Shown here: positions 16,155 through 24,715 of the stretch, piece by piece | How the letters are laid out: every line of letters starts with the position of its first letter | Position numbering within the stretch: position 1 is the stretch's first letter | Translations under genes and position numbers: made by a program | Assembly: GCF_030433715.1 (NCBI RefSeq) | Contig: NZ_JAROCC010000014.1 | Location: forward strand, 1 to 61,281 | Direction of reading: 5' to 3' | DNA: 61,281 bases | Source of the DNA: Sporosarcina highlanderae | GTDB taxonomy: Bacteria > Bacillota > Bacilli > Bacillales_A > Planococcaceae | The notes under the pieces: model-generated | Database searches by the model: none | The model's input: only the letters and a program-made list of their open reading frames with translations | Told to the model about the DNA's origin: nothing

Positions 16155-17300
16155 CTTTTCATACCCAAGGATGATGCCCTCGATTTTCTCAATCGGTAAT
16201 GGACCGAAATCCCGGCTGTCCGTGCCGCGCCACCAATGATCGACTAAGAGGTATACCGTATTTTCCTTCACGATGACAGGTGCCACATCCATATTGAAAT
16301 AATCCCTCCAGGCCTGTGAAATGTTTCTTTTAGGAGCTGTCTTAAAATATTCTTCTTCACCCATGCCCCGCACTGTTGCTTTTCCGTAAAACGTATCGAG
16401 CTTTTTCCCGTCAATATACACTTGACCGCCTTTTATTTCTACAGTTTCACCTGGTAACCCGACAACTCTTCCGATATACATTTCAGGGATAGCCGGATTT
16501 TTTGTGATTTCGAAAGGTGGCATATGATAGTAAACAGGCTGGCCGCGCTGGAGCTTATTGAAATCGGTTGAAACGACAAGCTTTCCATGTTCGTGGGTTT
16601 CGAAATCATGTTTTCCTCTATCCATTGCATCAGAACCCCACTCAATCAAAAATGTGTGTTCAGTCTGTGGTGCGATATCTAATCGTTCAGGCGTTACATC
16701 ATCAGTAATTACATCCAGTGAGTCGAGATAGGTCGTCCTTGTCGAAAACTCTACTCCGTCTTCACCTACAAGGATTCTTGGTCCAATTTTCTCGAAATTA
16801 TAAGTGAACCCCGTCTCACCATCGACCTTAAGTGTATACGTATCTCCATTCTGTGTAATTGAGTAATTTTCGTACATCCCAGGGGTTAAAAAAGGTTCCT
16901 TAATATTGTATCCTCGTAATACTTTTTCCTTTGTTATTTCTGGATCAGGGCCGAACCCAGTAAATATATCTTTTATAGTCAAAGTAGTCCCGCTAAACGT
17001 TAGGAGGTAGTGTGTGGGACTCGTTAGACTAATTTGTTCCACTACCATGCCATCCCAAGAAGCAGTTACATTGTTCGTACCGGTTTCACTAAGGTTACTA
17101 TACAAACCAAATCCGACCGAAAATAAAACGATTACTGAAAGGAAAGTCGGAAGCAATTTACGAATGCGAAACGATTTATTGGGACGTGTCTGCATGGAAA
17201 TTTGCCGGCGCATTTTTTCTTTTTGCATGGAAGAAGGTCGAAACACTTCGCCAAGCTGTTCCAATTCACTTACGATTTTCTCATCTGATAAATGTTTCAA
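16152..17300 (-). CDS. anti-sigma factor fused to a degenerate S26 signal-peptidase-like domain
   Basis: A probable 382-residue single-pass membrane protein. I choose a TTG start at 17300, eight bases after AGGTGG; the alternative GTG at 17312 lies on top of that site. Residues 1-45 are a charged cytoplasmic part typical of anti-sigma factors, then a membrane helix (about 46-66). The C-terminal part resembles signal peptidase I: RGQPVYY, YIGRVVGLPGETVEIKGGQVY and WRGTDSRDFGPL. However, the position of the catalytic Lys (normally K before RV) is Gly277, and the Ser box is not recognisable beyond WGSDAMD. It is therefore probably a non-catalytic sensor domain. It overlaps the ECF sigma gene by 20 bp. 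Confidence 0.75.
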   Translation of the reverse strand: MKHLSDEKIVSELEQLGEVFRPSSMQKEKMRRQISMQTRPNKSFRIRKLLPTFLSVIVLFSVGFGLYSNLSETGTNNVTASWDGMVVEQISLTSPTHYLLTFSGTTLTIKDIFTGFGPDPEITKEKVLRGYNIKEPFLTPGMYENYSITQNGDTYTLKVDGETGFTYNFEKIGPRILVGEDGVEFSTRTTYLDSLDVITDDVTPERLDIAPQTEHTFLIEWGSDAMDRGKHDFETHEHGKLVVSTDFNKLQRGQPVYYHMPPFEITKNPAIPEMYIGRVVGLPGETVEIKGGQVYIDGKKLDTFYGKATVRGMGEEEYFKTAPKRNISQAWRDYFNMDVAPVIVKENTVYLLVDHWWRGTDSRDFGPLPIEKIEGIILGYEK

Positions 17301-17805
17301 TCGAAAAACCACCTTTCTCCAATTCGTTTTTGAATGCTTGTAACGCCCTGGATAGACACATCTTCACTTTTCCTTCCGACCAATTAAGGATGGATGCCGT
17401 TTCTTTTGTGGAGAAACCTTGGATATTCCGCAAAATGATCACTTGCTGGTAGCTTTTTTTCAGCTGGCTGAGTGCCTCGTAAACTTGCTTTTGCTGTGAA
17501 TTAAGAAGTGCAACTTCCTCTGCGGAGGCATTATGCTCTTGTGATCTGAGTGCATTTAGATCGAAATAATGAATCAGAGGATGCTTCTTTCTAAAGTGGT
17601 TCATCGTCGTTGTGTACGCAATCCGAAAAATCCATGTTTTTACGGAGGAGTTCCCCTTGAACTGGTGCTCATTCGCAATCACTTTCACAAATGTTTCCTG
17701 TGTCAGGTCTTCAGCGGTATGAGAATCCTTCACAAGCATCAGGATATAGCTGTAGACGGCGTCGACATATTCATTAAACCAAGTTTCACCGGACAAATTG
17801 CTCAC
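17281..17805 (-). CDS. ECF-type RNA polymerase sigma factor
   Basis: A 174-residue sigma-70 family protein with only regions 2 and 4. Region 2 spans about residues 10-75 with VKDSHTAEDLTQETFVKV and VKTWIFRIAYTTTMNHFRK. Region 4 spans about 110-160 with LKKSYQQVIILRNIQGFST and a helix-turn-helix ending ILNWSEGKVKMCLSRA. The start has AGAGAGGTGAGC upstream. Its 3' end overlaps the start of the membrane anti-sigma gene, the usual arrangement for a co-translated sigma/anti-sigma pair. A promoter-like element of ECF type lies about 20 bp upstream, so autoregulation is likely. Confidence 0.92.
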   Translation of the reverse strand: MSNLSGETWFNEYVDAVYSYILMLVKDSHTAEDLTQETFVKVIANEHQFKGNSSVKTWIFRIAYTTTMNHFRKKHPLIHYFDLNALRSQEHNASAEEVALLNSQQKQVYEALSQLKKSYQQVIILRNIQGFSTKETASILNWSEGKVKMCLSRALQAFKNELEKGGFSIETFIR

Positions 17806-17825
17806 CTCTCTTTATCTACTACTAC

Positions 17826-17853
17826 TTAGACACAATGTATTGGAATCGGTAAC
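17826..17853 (-). promoter_or_regulatory. candidate autoregulatory ECF promoter
   Basis: On the minus strand GTTAC (17853-17849) and TGTCTAA (17832-17826) are 16 nt apart, the same spacing as the candidate element before the SLH gene and close to it in sequence. It ends 20 bp before the sigma factor start codon, very short for a leader with its own ribosome binding site, so confidence is limited. Confidence 0.3.
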
Positions 17854-17909
17854 GTTTTTTTTTTCTCAATCAATCAAAAGGTTATTTTAGGTAGCGAAAC
17901 CCTTCTATG

Positions 17910-17961
17910 TATAAAACACGAAAACAGCCATTGGATAGAATTCTTCCAAATGGCTGTTTAT
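17910..17961 (-). terminator. rho-independent terminator
   Basis: Stem AAACAGCCATT with AATGGCTGTTT; on the minus strand it is followed by TTTTCGTGTTTT. It ends the methyltransferase transcript just 5 bp past its stop codon. Confidence 0.75.
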
Positions 17962-17966
17962 CACTA

Positions 17967-18716
17967 TTAAGTGGTCTTTTTTAATTTAATCCGATAAGAA
18001 AGGCAAGTGGACAACGTCGCAGTTTCCATGTACGCCCAAGTGACGAAATCCATTGCTCCGCCCGGAAAGATACCGGTGATTGTTAATCCAGCATTCTTGC
18101 ACATAGTGCTTATTTCATCGACTGTATAACAACGCAGCGATTGCGTAACAATTTCGTCGGGGTTCTCGCTGTGCCACCAGCTGTCCACCATTCGGCAGCC
18201 CGCTTCGTCGAATGAATAGATTCTTTCCGCATCATCGATTTTCATTTCTTTACCGGCTGCAATGTTGCGCCAGTAATTCGGGTTGTAAATATCAATGAGT
18301 AGTGAACCATCATCATTCACCCAATTTTTCATACGTTCAAGAAGTTTGAGTTGGTCGTCGTCGGTTCCAACTCCGAAGCCATCAAAATAGCTCACCACGT
18401 CGAATTGCTTCGAAAACTCGTATGTGTAGAAGTCGCCTAAATGTATGTCGATTGTTTTCGAAGAACGAAGTCTTGCCGCTTCGACCAATTCAGGAACTAA
18501 TTCCAGCGTCGTCATGGAAATGCCACGGGCGTCTAAAGTCCGCGCGATACTGCCGACACCTGCTCCGATATCAAGCATCGTTTCGAATTTGACACCGATT
18601 TGCTCTTCAATCGTGTCAGCATCTTTTTGCAAATAGACTGCCATTTCATCTTCTATATCTCGTAACCATTCAAATTGTTTTTTGTAAAAGGGAATAACCC
18701 ATTGGTTTGTCGTCAT
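17967..18716 (-). CDS. class I SAM-dependent methyltransferase
   Basis: A 249-residue soluble protein with the SAM-binding motif I MLDIGAGVGSIARTL (about residues 47-61), the acidic end of strand 2 in TTLELVPELVEAARL, and motif IV-like DVVSYFDGFGVG (about 110-121). These place it in the Rossmann-fold methyltransferases, class I. The acceptor cannot be inferred. ATG at 18716 is preceded by AGGAGG, which lies beside a hairpin in the 5' leader. It is probably co-directional but independent of the sugar-epimerase-like gene upstream. Confidence 0.85.
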   Translation of the reverse strand: MTTNQWVIPFYKKQFEWLRDIEDEMAVYLQKDADTIEEQIGVKFETMLDIGAGVGSIARTLDARGISMTTLELVPELVEAARLRSSKTIDIHLGDFYTYEFSKQFDVVSYFDGFGVGTDDDQLKLLERMKNWVNDDGSLLIDIYNPNYWRNIAAGKEMKIDDAERIYSFDEAGCRMVDSWWHSENPDEIVTQSLRCYTVDEISTMCKNAGLTITGIFPGGAMDFVTWAYMETATLSTCLSYRIKLKKTT

Positions 18717-18726
18717 GTAAATTCCT

Positions 18727-18751
18727 CCTGTAATTTTTATTTCATTACAGG
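18727..18751 (-). promoter_or_regulatory. leader hairpin next to the methyltransferase ribosome binding site
   Basis: On the minus strand CCTGTAAT pairs with ATTACAGG over a 9-nt loop, and the closing AGG is part of the AGGAGG ribosome binding site of the methyltransferase gene. There is no T-run, so it is not a terminator. Confidence 0.4.
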
Positions 18752-18852
18752 TGGTGCTTTAAATTCCTTGTGCCCATGTACGATCGCTCCTCTCGCCACA
18801 ATTGTACACAGGGGGGGAGGGGATTGCAACTGACTATTTAGAATTTTTTCGT

Positions 18853-19887
18853 CTATCCGTTTGCAAGAAGCCATTCCTCAAGCAGCTCTTTTTCCCGTTC
18901 CCGTGAGATTCCCGCTTTCCAATCCGCAGCTTCTCTTGCTTGCACGTCTTGATAAATATCCGATAATGTATCTTCAAGTGGTCGGAAGGACAGTCCATCT
19001 GTGACGGCTTTCTCTATACTGATGAATGAACTGCCTTTCCACGGCTCCGATGCTCCCCCTAACGCGAATTGCTCGGGAATCCATAACGGCATTTCCGTCC
19101 ATGGCTGCACCTTTTGCTCTAACATGAATTGTTCATCCGCCCAAACAAATTCAGCATCACTTCCTGTGACAGCTTTGCACGTATTCAAAAACTCTTCCAT
19201 CGTTAATTCATAATCAGGGCCGGTTACATTGAAAGTCCCCGCTTTCCTGTCTTCAGCCATATTGAACACCCATGCCGTTAGGTCTTTTACGTCGATGAAT
19301 TGCACAGGCCGATCCGGACGGCCAGGGACTAACACAGTTCCTCCTTGTGCCACACGCTGAACCCAGTAGGGAAGACGGTCCGTATAATCAAACGACCCGA
19401 CAAGTAACCCGGCCCGTACATTCAAAACCCGCTTAGGCCAATGACTCTCGGCTTCCACTTCACAAGCTACTTTCATTCCACCGTAATATTCATAAGGGGA
19501 TATGGTCCCCTCCCCAATGTTATTCAGAACTTCTGCAGGCGGGATGGAATGTACATGATAATCCTCTGCAATATTGAGCGGAATCCAATCTGGATAAACC
19601 GAGATGCTTGAAATATAAGTCAGATGCTCGACGTTATCCCCAAGTACATCTGCAATTTTCTTGATTTGACGCGGAGTCATCCCGCATGTATCCATAACCA
19701 CATCCCATTTACGGTTTTCAAGTTGCGACACATCGCCATTCCGGTCACCGATCAGCTGCTCCACATCAGGGAACACCTCAGTATTGGTCCCACGATTAAA
19801 CATTGTGACCTCATGCCCTCTTTTCAACGCCTCATCCACCAACGCTCTACCCAAAAAACGAGTACCTCCTAAAATAAGCACCTTCAT
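18853..19887 (-). CDS. NAD-dependent epimerase/dehydratase (extended SDR)
   Basis: A 344-residue protein with the N-terminal nucleotide-binding motif LILGGTRFLGRALVDEA and an extended-SDR arrangement. YEYYGGMKVACE contains Tyr and Lys spaced as YxxxxK rather than the classic YxxxK, so the catalytic centre is atypical, as in the isoflavone-reductase-like or chloroplast RNA-binding-like SDR branch. The later PGRPDRPVQFIDVKDLTAWV block is typical of the same branch. Substrate unknown. It is a separate unit with a rich GGGGGATTC-type ribosome binding site upstream of 19887. Confidence 0.85.
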   Translation of the reverse strand: MKVLILGGTRFLGRALVDEALKRGHEVTMFNRGTNTEVFPDVEQLIGDRNGDVSQLENRKWDVVMDTCGMTPRQIKKIADVLGDNVEHLTYISSISVYPDWIPLNIAEDYHVHSIPPAEVLNNIGEGTISPYEYYGGMKVACEVEAESHWPKRVLNVRAGLLVGSFDYTDRLPYWVQRVAQGGTVLVPGRPDRPVQFIDVKDLTAWVFNMAEDRKAGTFNVTGPDYELTMEEFLNTCKAVTGSDAEFVWADEQFMLEQKVQPWTEMPLWIPEQFALGGASEPWKGSSFISIEKAVTDGLSFRPLEDTLSDIYQDVQAREAADWKAGISREREKELLEEWLLANG

Positions 19888-20121
19888 ACGAATCCCCCTT
19901 GATTATCATAACTGCCTATTATAATTTCGCGTCCCTATGGATAAAACCCTTCCAACGTATATTCCAAGGTAAATCTTAAAATACGTAGACTATTGATAAA
20001 ACGATCGGGGAACTATAGAGGTAATGACATTGAAAAGTGGTGGTTTATTAAAATGGATATGAACGAGTATATCGACTTCTGTAAAAGTGGCAAGTCGACG
20101 ATATTTCGAGGTGTTCATCAG

Positions 20122-21177
20122 ATGAGAAGAATTGTTGGTGTCTATTTCATGGTTGTACTCTTCTTAGCTGGATGTTCTTCAGATAACAAGCAGGAAGTAG
20201 TTTATATTAATCAACAAGAAAACCATAAAATAGAAGTGGTTGCGGAATACCTTGCCATTCCTTGGTCGATTGAAAAAAACAAGGAAACATTCTATCTAAC
20301 GGAAAGAACTGGTTCCATCGTGAAAATTGAAAATGGGGTGGAGAGGCAAAAGGTGGAACTGCAGAAAAATCTTGCAACGGCTGCAGAAGCCGGACTATTA
20401 GGATTTGTGCTTGCTCCCGACTTCCAGGAATCCAACATTGCTTATGCTTATTATACGTATGTAGACGGTTCCGGACAGTTTAATCGAATTATTACACTCT
20501 CTTTAGCTGGTGATGTTTGGAGGGAAGAAAGTGTACTTATTGATAAAATCCCAAGTGGTTCCTACCACCACGGAGGCAGGCTTAAAATTGGGCCTGATGG
20601 GAAACTTTACGCAACAACAGGTGATGCGTCTGAAGCGTCTATCGCGCAAGACTTGAATTCATTGGGCGGTAAGATTTTGAGAATGAATCTTGACGGGTCG
20701 ATTCCTGATGATAACCCGTTTCCGAATTCATACGTCTATAGCTATGGCCACCGCAATCCCCAAGGAATTACTTGGTCGCCTGATGGAACACTATACGCCA
20801 GTGAACATGGAAGCAGTGCAAACGATGAAATAAACAAAATAGAGGCCGGGGAAAATTACGGATGGCCGATCATCCAAGGTACTGAGAAAAAAGAAGGTAT
20901 GGTCACACCTCTATTTACTTCTGGAAAAGACTTAACTTGGGCCCCATCCGGAATGGATAACTATAATGGGAAATTGTACGTTGCCGCATTGAGAGGAACT
21001 GCTGTTTTAGAATTCAACCTTGAAACAGGAGAATACGATAAAGTTATAACCGGTTTTGGAAGAATTCGAGATGTATTGGTCGTAGAAAACTATCTCTATT
21101 TTATTAGTAATAATTCAGACGGACGAGGAAACCCACAAAACAATGACGATAAATTATACCGCATCCCGCTATTGTAA
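20122..21177 (+). CDS. PQQ-dependent sugar dehydrogenase-like lipoprotein
   Basis: A 351-residue predicted lipoprotein. The start at 20122 (MRRIVGVYFMVVLFLAGCSS) gives a clean signal peptide and lipobox FLAGC, with CGAGGTG upstream; the longer frame from 19993 does not. The rest is a six-bladed beta-propeller of the glucose/sorbosone dehydrogenase family: SYHHGGRLKIGPDGKLYATTGD, GHRNPQGITWSPDGTLYASEHG cut here to NPQGITWSPDG, and ENYGWP. Known members (YliI/aldose sugar dehydrogenase) oxidise sugars with PQQ. Whether this host makes PQQ is not shown here. The TAA stop abuts fold-back repeat copy 5. Confidence 0.88.
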   Translation: MRRIVGVYFMVVLFLAGCSSDNKQEVVYINQQENHKIEVVAEYLAIPWSIEKNKETFYLTERTGSIVKIENGVERQKVELQKNLATAAEAGLLGFVLAPDFQESNIAYAYYTYVDGSGQFNRIITLSLAGDVWREESVLIDKIPSGSYHHGGRLKIGPDGKLYATTGDASEASIAQDLNSLGGKILRMNLDGSIPDDNPFPNSYVYSYGHRNPQGITWSPDGTLYASEHGSSANDEINKIEAGENYGWPIIQGTEKKEGMVTPLFTSGKDLTWAPSGMDNYNGKLYVAALRGTAVLEFNLETGEYDKVITGFGRIRDVLVVENYLYFISNNSDGRGNPQNNDDKLYRIPLL

Positions 21178-21178
21178 A

Positions 21179-21325
21179 GGTACCTGTGCATGGAACAATT
21201 CAGTTAATACAATACAATTGCATAAATATTAAAGTGAAATATTCATTTTAAAACTCTTTTGTTAACAGAAATGTATATTCATGCAAATTGGTTGAATTAT
21301 CATGAATGTTTCATGCACAGGTACC
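21179..21325 (+). repeat. fold-back repeat copy 5 (147 bp)
   Basis: Ends GGTACCTGTGCA / TGCACAGGTACC, starting two bases after the stop codon of the PQQ-type dehydrogenase. The left arm AACAATTCAGTTAATACAAT and the right arm around TTGGTTGAATTATCATGAAT are near complements, so most of the element can form one long hairpin. The remaining 21326-21516 stretch shows no further feature I can support. Confidence 0.85.
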
Positions 21326-21516
21326 GACAAAAATCTCCTTGTATATGTTCAAAGTTAATGTATAATTGGTTTTATTATTCGTGAATGAATGCAAATAAGC
21401 ATAAAAGTCATGCTTGAAAACACGAATAGACAATCCAAAGACGAACTATATTTATTTATCACTAATAAATGTTCGTTGCTAAAATCTTTGACGGAAAGGG
21501 AAGTGGAGATTTAAGT

Positions 21517-22788
21517 ATGGAAAAGTTTAATAATAAGTGGATGCGTGCTGTATTTCCTGCATTATTAATTCACTGTAGTATTGGAACGGTTTACTGTTGG
21601 TCATTGTTCAAGGGAGATATCGCGGCTTACATCGGGAGTAGCGTTGGAGAAGTGGAATGGGCGTTTAGTATCGCTATTTTTGTTCTTGGAATGTCAGCAG
21701 CTTTTGGTGGGAAGTTTGTTGAAAAAGACATACATAAGTCGTCTCTGCTTGCGGCACTATTTTTTGTTGCCGGGATGGCAGGAACAGGGTTCTTTATTTA
21801 CCAAAAATCGTTGATCGGCATTTATATTTCGTATGGGGTTGTTATGGGAATTGGGCTTGGAATTGGTTATTTAACACCGGTTAAGACATTGATGCTTTGG
21901 TTTGACAAGCAAAAAGGGTTAGCGACAGGCCTTGCTGTGGCAGGTTTTGGCTTAGCGAAAGTAATTGCGAGTCCATTGATGGAAAAGCTCTTAGGTGAAA
22001 GAAACAATGATGGGCACTTGATAAATGCTTCAAACGTTTATACAATGTTTTATATTTTGGCTGGGATCTATATCGTGATGATGGTTATAGGACACATCCT
22101 TCTTAAGAAACCCGCAGGACATGAGGAAGAAAGTGTCCAGACACAAAACTTTAGTTATCTAACAGTCTTAAAGAATAAAACATTTATCGGTATATGGCTA
22201 ATGTTTTATATTAATATTACATGCGGATTAGCATTGATTTCACAGGAAAAAAGTATTTTGGCATTCATCGGATTTGGAGCGATTGGTTTGGTCAGTTCCT
22301 TAACAGCTGTCTTCAATGCTGGTGGGCGAATTTTTTTCTCTTCATTAGGTGACCGGTTAAAGGATCGAAACTCCGTCTACAAGGTTATTTTCATTTCAAC
22401 TATTTCGGCGTTTTTATTAACAATTGTGTTTGACGGTCTTAATAATTCCATCGCAATCCTTGTTATTGCAATGCTTTGTATCATAAATGCCGGTTACGGT
22501 GGAGGCTTTTCATCTTTACCGCCGCTGTTATCCGACCGTTTTGGTATCAACACTATCTCCACTGTACATGGTTTGACATTATCAGCCTGGGCGGTTGCAG
22601 GTCTGACAGGCAATCAGTTAAGTGCATTTATTCTTGATAAAACTCAATCCTTCGACATGTTGTTATATGTCATTATGGGGCTCTTCGCGATTGCAACGTT
22701 AATTAGTATATTCGTAGTTAAACCAGGAATAGTTGTCTTGGAAAGCGAGGCACTAAATCGAAAAGAAGAAATGGCCGCCATAAAATAA
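21517..22788 (+). CDS. MFS transporter, oxalate/formate antiporter (OFA) type
   Basis: A 423-residue transporter with about twelve transmembrane helices. The start at 21517 (MEKFNNKWMRAVFPALL) has AAGTGGAG upstream, better than 21469. The first helix with HCSIGTVYCWSLF and the later GLGIGYLTPVKTLMLWFDKQKGLATG, here shortened to PVKTLMLWFDKQKGLATG, are hallmarks of OFA-family MFS proteins. GGRIFFSSLGDRLKDRN is the second MFS loop motif. OFA members carry small carboxylates such as oxalate, formate or others; the substrate here is unknown. Confidence 0.88.
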   Translation: MEKFNNKWMRAVFPALLIHCSIGTVYCWSLFKGDIAAYIGSSVGEVEWAFSIAIFVLGMSAAFGGKFVEKDIHKSSLLAALFFVAGMAGTGFFIYQKSLIGIYISYGVVMGIGLGIGYLTPVKTLMLWFDKQKGLATGLAVAGFGLAKVIASPLMEKLLGERNNDGHLINASNVYTMFYILAGIYIVMMVIGHILLKKPAGHEEESVQTQNFSYLTVLKNKTFIGIWLMFYINITCGLALISQEKSILAFIGFGAIGLVSSLTAVFNAGGRIFFSSLGDRLKDRNSVYKVIFISTISAFLLTIVFDGLNNSIAILVIAMLCIINAGYGGGFSSLPPLLSDRFGINTISTVHGLTLSAWAVAGLTGNQLSAFILDKTQSFDMLLYVIMGLFAIATLISIFVVKPGIVVLESEALNRKEEMAAIK

Positions 22789-22848
22789 ACATTAAAAAAT
22801 GGGATACCCCCTAAAGGGTTCGATAGGTGGGGAGAAAACAATAAAAAA

Positions 22849-22890
22849 CGGGGACACAATTCGCAAATGAATTGGTGTCCCTGTTTTTGT
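22849..22890 (+). terminator. rho-independent terminator
   Basis: GGGACACAATTC pairs with GAATTGGTGTCCC (one bulged G), followed by TGTTTTTGT. It ends the OFA transporter transcript. Confidence 0.8.
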
Positions 22891-22972
22891 TGCTGTATCA
22901 ACATGAAGGTGCTTTTTATAGATGAGAAATCTATGTTAAAATAAATAAAAGATTGTGAAATATGTTAAATAA

Positions 22973-22994
22973 TTAACTTGGCAGTTTAGTTGAA
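22973..22994 (+). repeat. short palindromic motif, copy 1
   Basis: TTAACTTGGCAGTTTAGTTGAA, read in two parts as TTAACTTGGCAG and TTTAGTTGAA, belongs to a motif of consensus TTGAACTAAC-nnn-GCAG then TTAGTTGAAGAA. It lies directly before the ribosome binding site of the DinB gene. Further copies are found only between genes in 23-27 kb. Confidence 0.55.
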
Positions 22995-23011
22995 AAAAAG
23001 GAGGGAGCAAT

Positions 23012-23461
23012 ATGAATAAAATATTAAAGGAATTTGAAGAAACAATTGATGCCATTAAGAAATTAAAAGATGTACATGAATCTAAGTTAAATGACCCAAT
23101 TAGTAAAGGTAAGTGGTCAATTCGGGAGATTGTAGGGCATTTATATTATTGGGATAAGTATAACCTTGAAAAAATGGTTCCGATTATGGCTAATGGAGTA
23201 AACTTGCCACAGTTTCCAAACCATGATCAACATAATCAGGAAGCTTTATCATATCTAAGAGATCGCACAGTAGAATCTATTGTAGATGCTTTCATAGAAA
23301 CACGAAAGGAACTTATCGATAGTATTTCAAAAATAGAAGAAGATGTTAGATTTACAATTGGAAAAGGCAAACGACAGTTCTCAGGTAAAAGTTTTATAAA
23401 AATCTTTTTAGACCATGATAAACACCATTTGCAACAAATAAATGGGAAGTTAAATACGTAG
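23012..23461 (+). CDS. DinB family protein
   Basis: A 149-residue four-helix-bundle protein. KGKWSIREIVGHLYYWDKY (about residues 32-50) and FLDHDKHHLQQI near the C-terminus carry the His residues that bind a divalent metal in the DinB/YfiT superfamily. Some members transfer or hydrolyse bacillithiol-linked substrates, while many have no known role. A strong AAAGGAGGGAG ribosome binding site precedes ATG at 23012. It is the first of a row of small plus-strand genes separated by the short palindromic motif. Confidence 0.88.
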   Translation: MNKILKEFEETIDAIKKLKDVHESKLNDPISKGKWSIREIVGHLYYWDKYNLEKMVPIMANGVNLPQFPNHDQHNQEALSYLRDRTVESIVDAFIETRKELIDSISKIEEDVRFTIGKGKRQFSGKSFIKIFLDHDKHHLQQINGKLNT

Positions 23462-23494
23462 ATTGCTATTTGTTTTAATTCTTATTGTATAATC

Positions 23495-23513
23495 GGGTGC
23501 TTTAGTTGAGGAA
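23495..23513 (+). repeat. short palindromic motif, half-type copy 2
   Basis: GGGTGCTTTAGTTGAGGAA, with the TTTAGTTGA arm of the motif and a GGGTGC centre. It lies 34 bp after the DinB stop codon. Confidence 0.45.
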
Positions 23514-23514
23514 C

Positions 23515-23541
23515 ATGAGTTGTTTAGGCAACTCTTTTTTC
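23515..23541 (+). terminator. rho-independent terminator
   Basis: GAGTTG pairs with CAACTC across a 6-nt loop, then TTTTTTC. A short stem, but well placed after DinB. In the 23462-23800 gap the only other feature I see is the third palindromic motif. Confidence 0.6.
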
Positions 23542-23544
23542 TTT

Positions 23545-23575
23545 TTGAACTAACGAGGCAGGTTAGTTGAAGAAG
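23545..23575 (+). repeat. short palindromic motif, copy 3
   Basis: TTGAACTAACGAGGCAG followed by GTTAGTTGAAGAAG: the best copy, with ACTAAC and GTTAGT as inverted arms around GAGGCAG. Confidence 0.55.
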
Positions 23576-23800
23576 TGTAAGCTGTTGTAAAAATGAAGTA
23601 AATAATTCTACGTCTGTCATAGAAATAATTTGAATTTTAATTTAAAATAATGTAGAATCTACAGAAATATATATATAAGGCTATGAAAAGAAGAGTAAAC
23701 ACACATACTATCTACAGAGACCTCTGGTAGCTGAAAAGGGTTACTATCCAAGAAGTAAGAACAAACTTGACAGTACCAAACAAAGGCAAGGAGTGAAGTT

Positions 23801-24469
23801 ATGAAATTTCTGCTTACTTCTGGAGGCATCAAAAACAAAAGCATACACGACGAGCTAATTGACATGCTGGGCAAGCCGATTGCTGACTCAAACGCCCTGT
23901 GCATCCCTACTGCGATGTATGGACACCCATGGGTTGGCCCTGGCGTCAAAGCCTGGCAGTTCATCAGTGGTAAAGAAGAAAGTCCCATGGTCGACCTCGG
24001 TTGGAAATCCGTCGGCGTGTTGGAGCTCACAGCGCTTCCAAGCATCGACGAAAACCGCTGGATACCACTGGTTCAGGAGATAGATGTACTGTTAGTGTCA
24101 GGCGGCGACGCCCTTTACCTGTGTCACTGGATGCGTCAATCCGGGCTGGCAGACCTTTTACCGTCACTGAACTCAGTCTATGTGGGAATGAGTGCTGGGA
24201 GCATGGTGATGACACCTAACATAGGGGAGTACTTCGTTGGCTGGACTCCATTAGGCGGTGGTGATGAAACACTAGGGCTGGTTGATTTTTCAATCTTTCC
24301 GCACCTAAATCACGAGATGCTGCCGGGAAACACTATGGCTGCCGCAGAGAGATGGGCATCCAAGATGCAGGGACCAGCGTATGCGATTGACGATCAAACC
24401 GCAATCAAAGTAATCGAAGGAGAGGTAGAAGTTGTATCCGAAGGGCATTGGAAACTGTTTACACCTTAA
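23801..24469 (+). CDS. peptidase E-like protein (S51 family)
   Basis: A 222-residue soluble protein of the class-I glutamine-amidotransferase fold. The nucleophile is Ser131 in VGMSAGSMV, preceded by the LLVSGGDALYL loop. Together with HLNHEMLP these match dipeptidase E (S51), which cleaves Asp-X dipeptides. CAAGGAG lies upstream. The base composition is clearly richer in G+C than the AT-rich genes on either side, and codon use differs, suggesting separate arrival. It ends well before a strong terminator at 24541. Confidence 0.88.
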   Translation: MKFLLTSGGIKNKSIHDELIDMLGKPIADSNALCIPTAMYGHPWVGPGVKAWQFISGKEESPMVDLGWKSVGVLELTALPSIDENRWIPLVQEIDVLLVSGGDALYLCHWMRQSGLADLLPSLNSVYVGMSAGSMVMTPNIGEYFVGWTPLGGGDETLGLVDFSIFPHLNHEMLPGNTMAAAERWASKMQGPAYAIDDQTAIKVIEGEVEVVSEGHWKLFTP

Positions 24470-24540
24470 TCATACTATACGCCGGTTTATTGGTATAACC
24501 TCATGGAAAGTAGTTTGAAATAAATAGAAACTTAATGGCG

Positions 24541-24572
24541 CGATTCTTCAATATAGAAGAATCGTTTTTTTT
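24541..24572 (+). terminator. rho-independent terminator
   Basis: CGATTCTTC pairs perfectly with GAAGAATCG and is followed by eight T. Confidence 0.85.
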
Positions 24573-24715
24573 CATACTCCAGTAATATTGCCAACTTAAT
24601 AGAAGTATAGTCATTTGGACTATTTTTATTAACACAGTAGGATAGTTCAATAAAGAGGAGAAGTGGTTCTTCTTGTTGAATTAAACAGGTGTGTTGTTAG
24701 AAAGGGGTTTTTATA

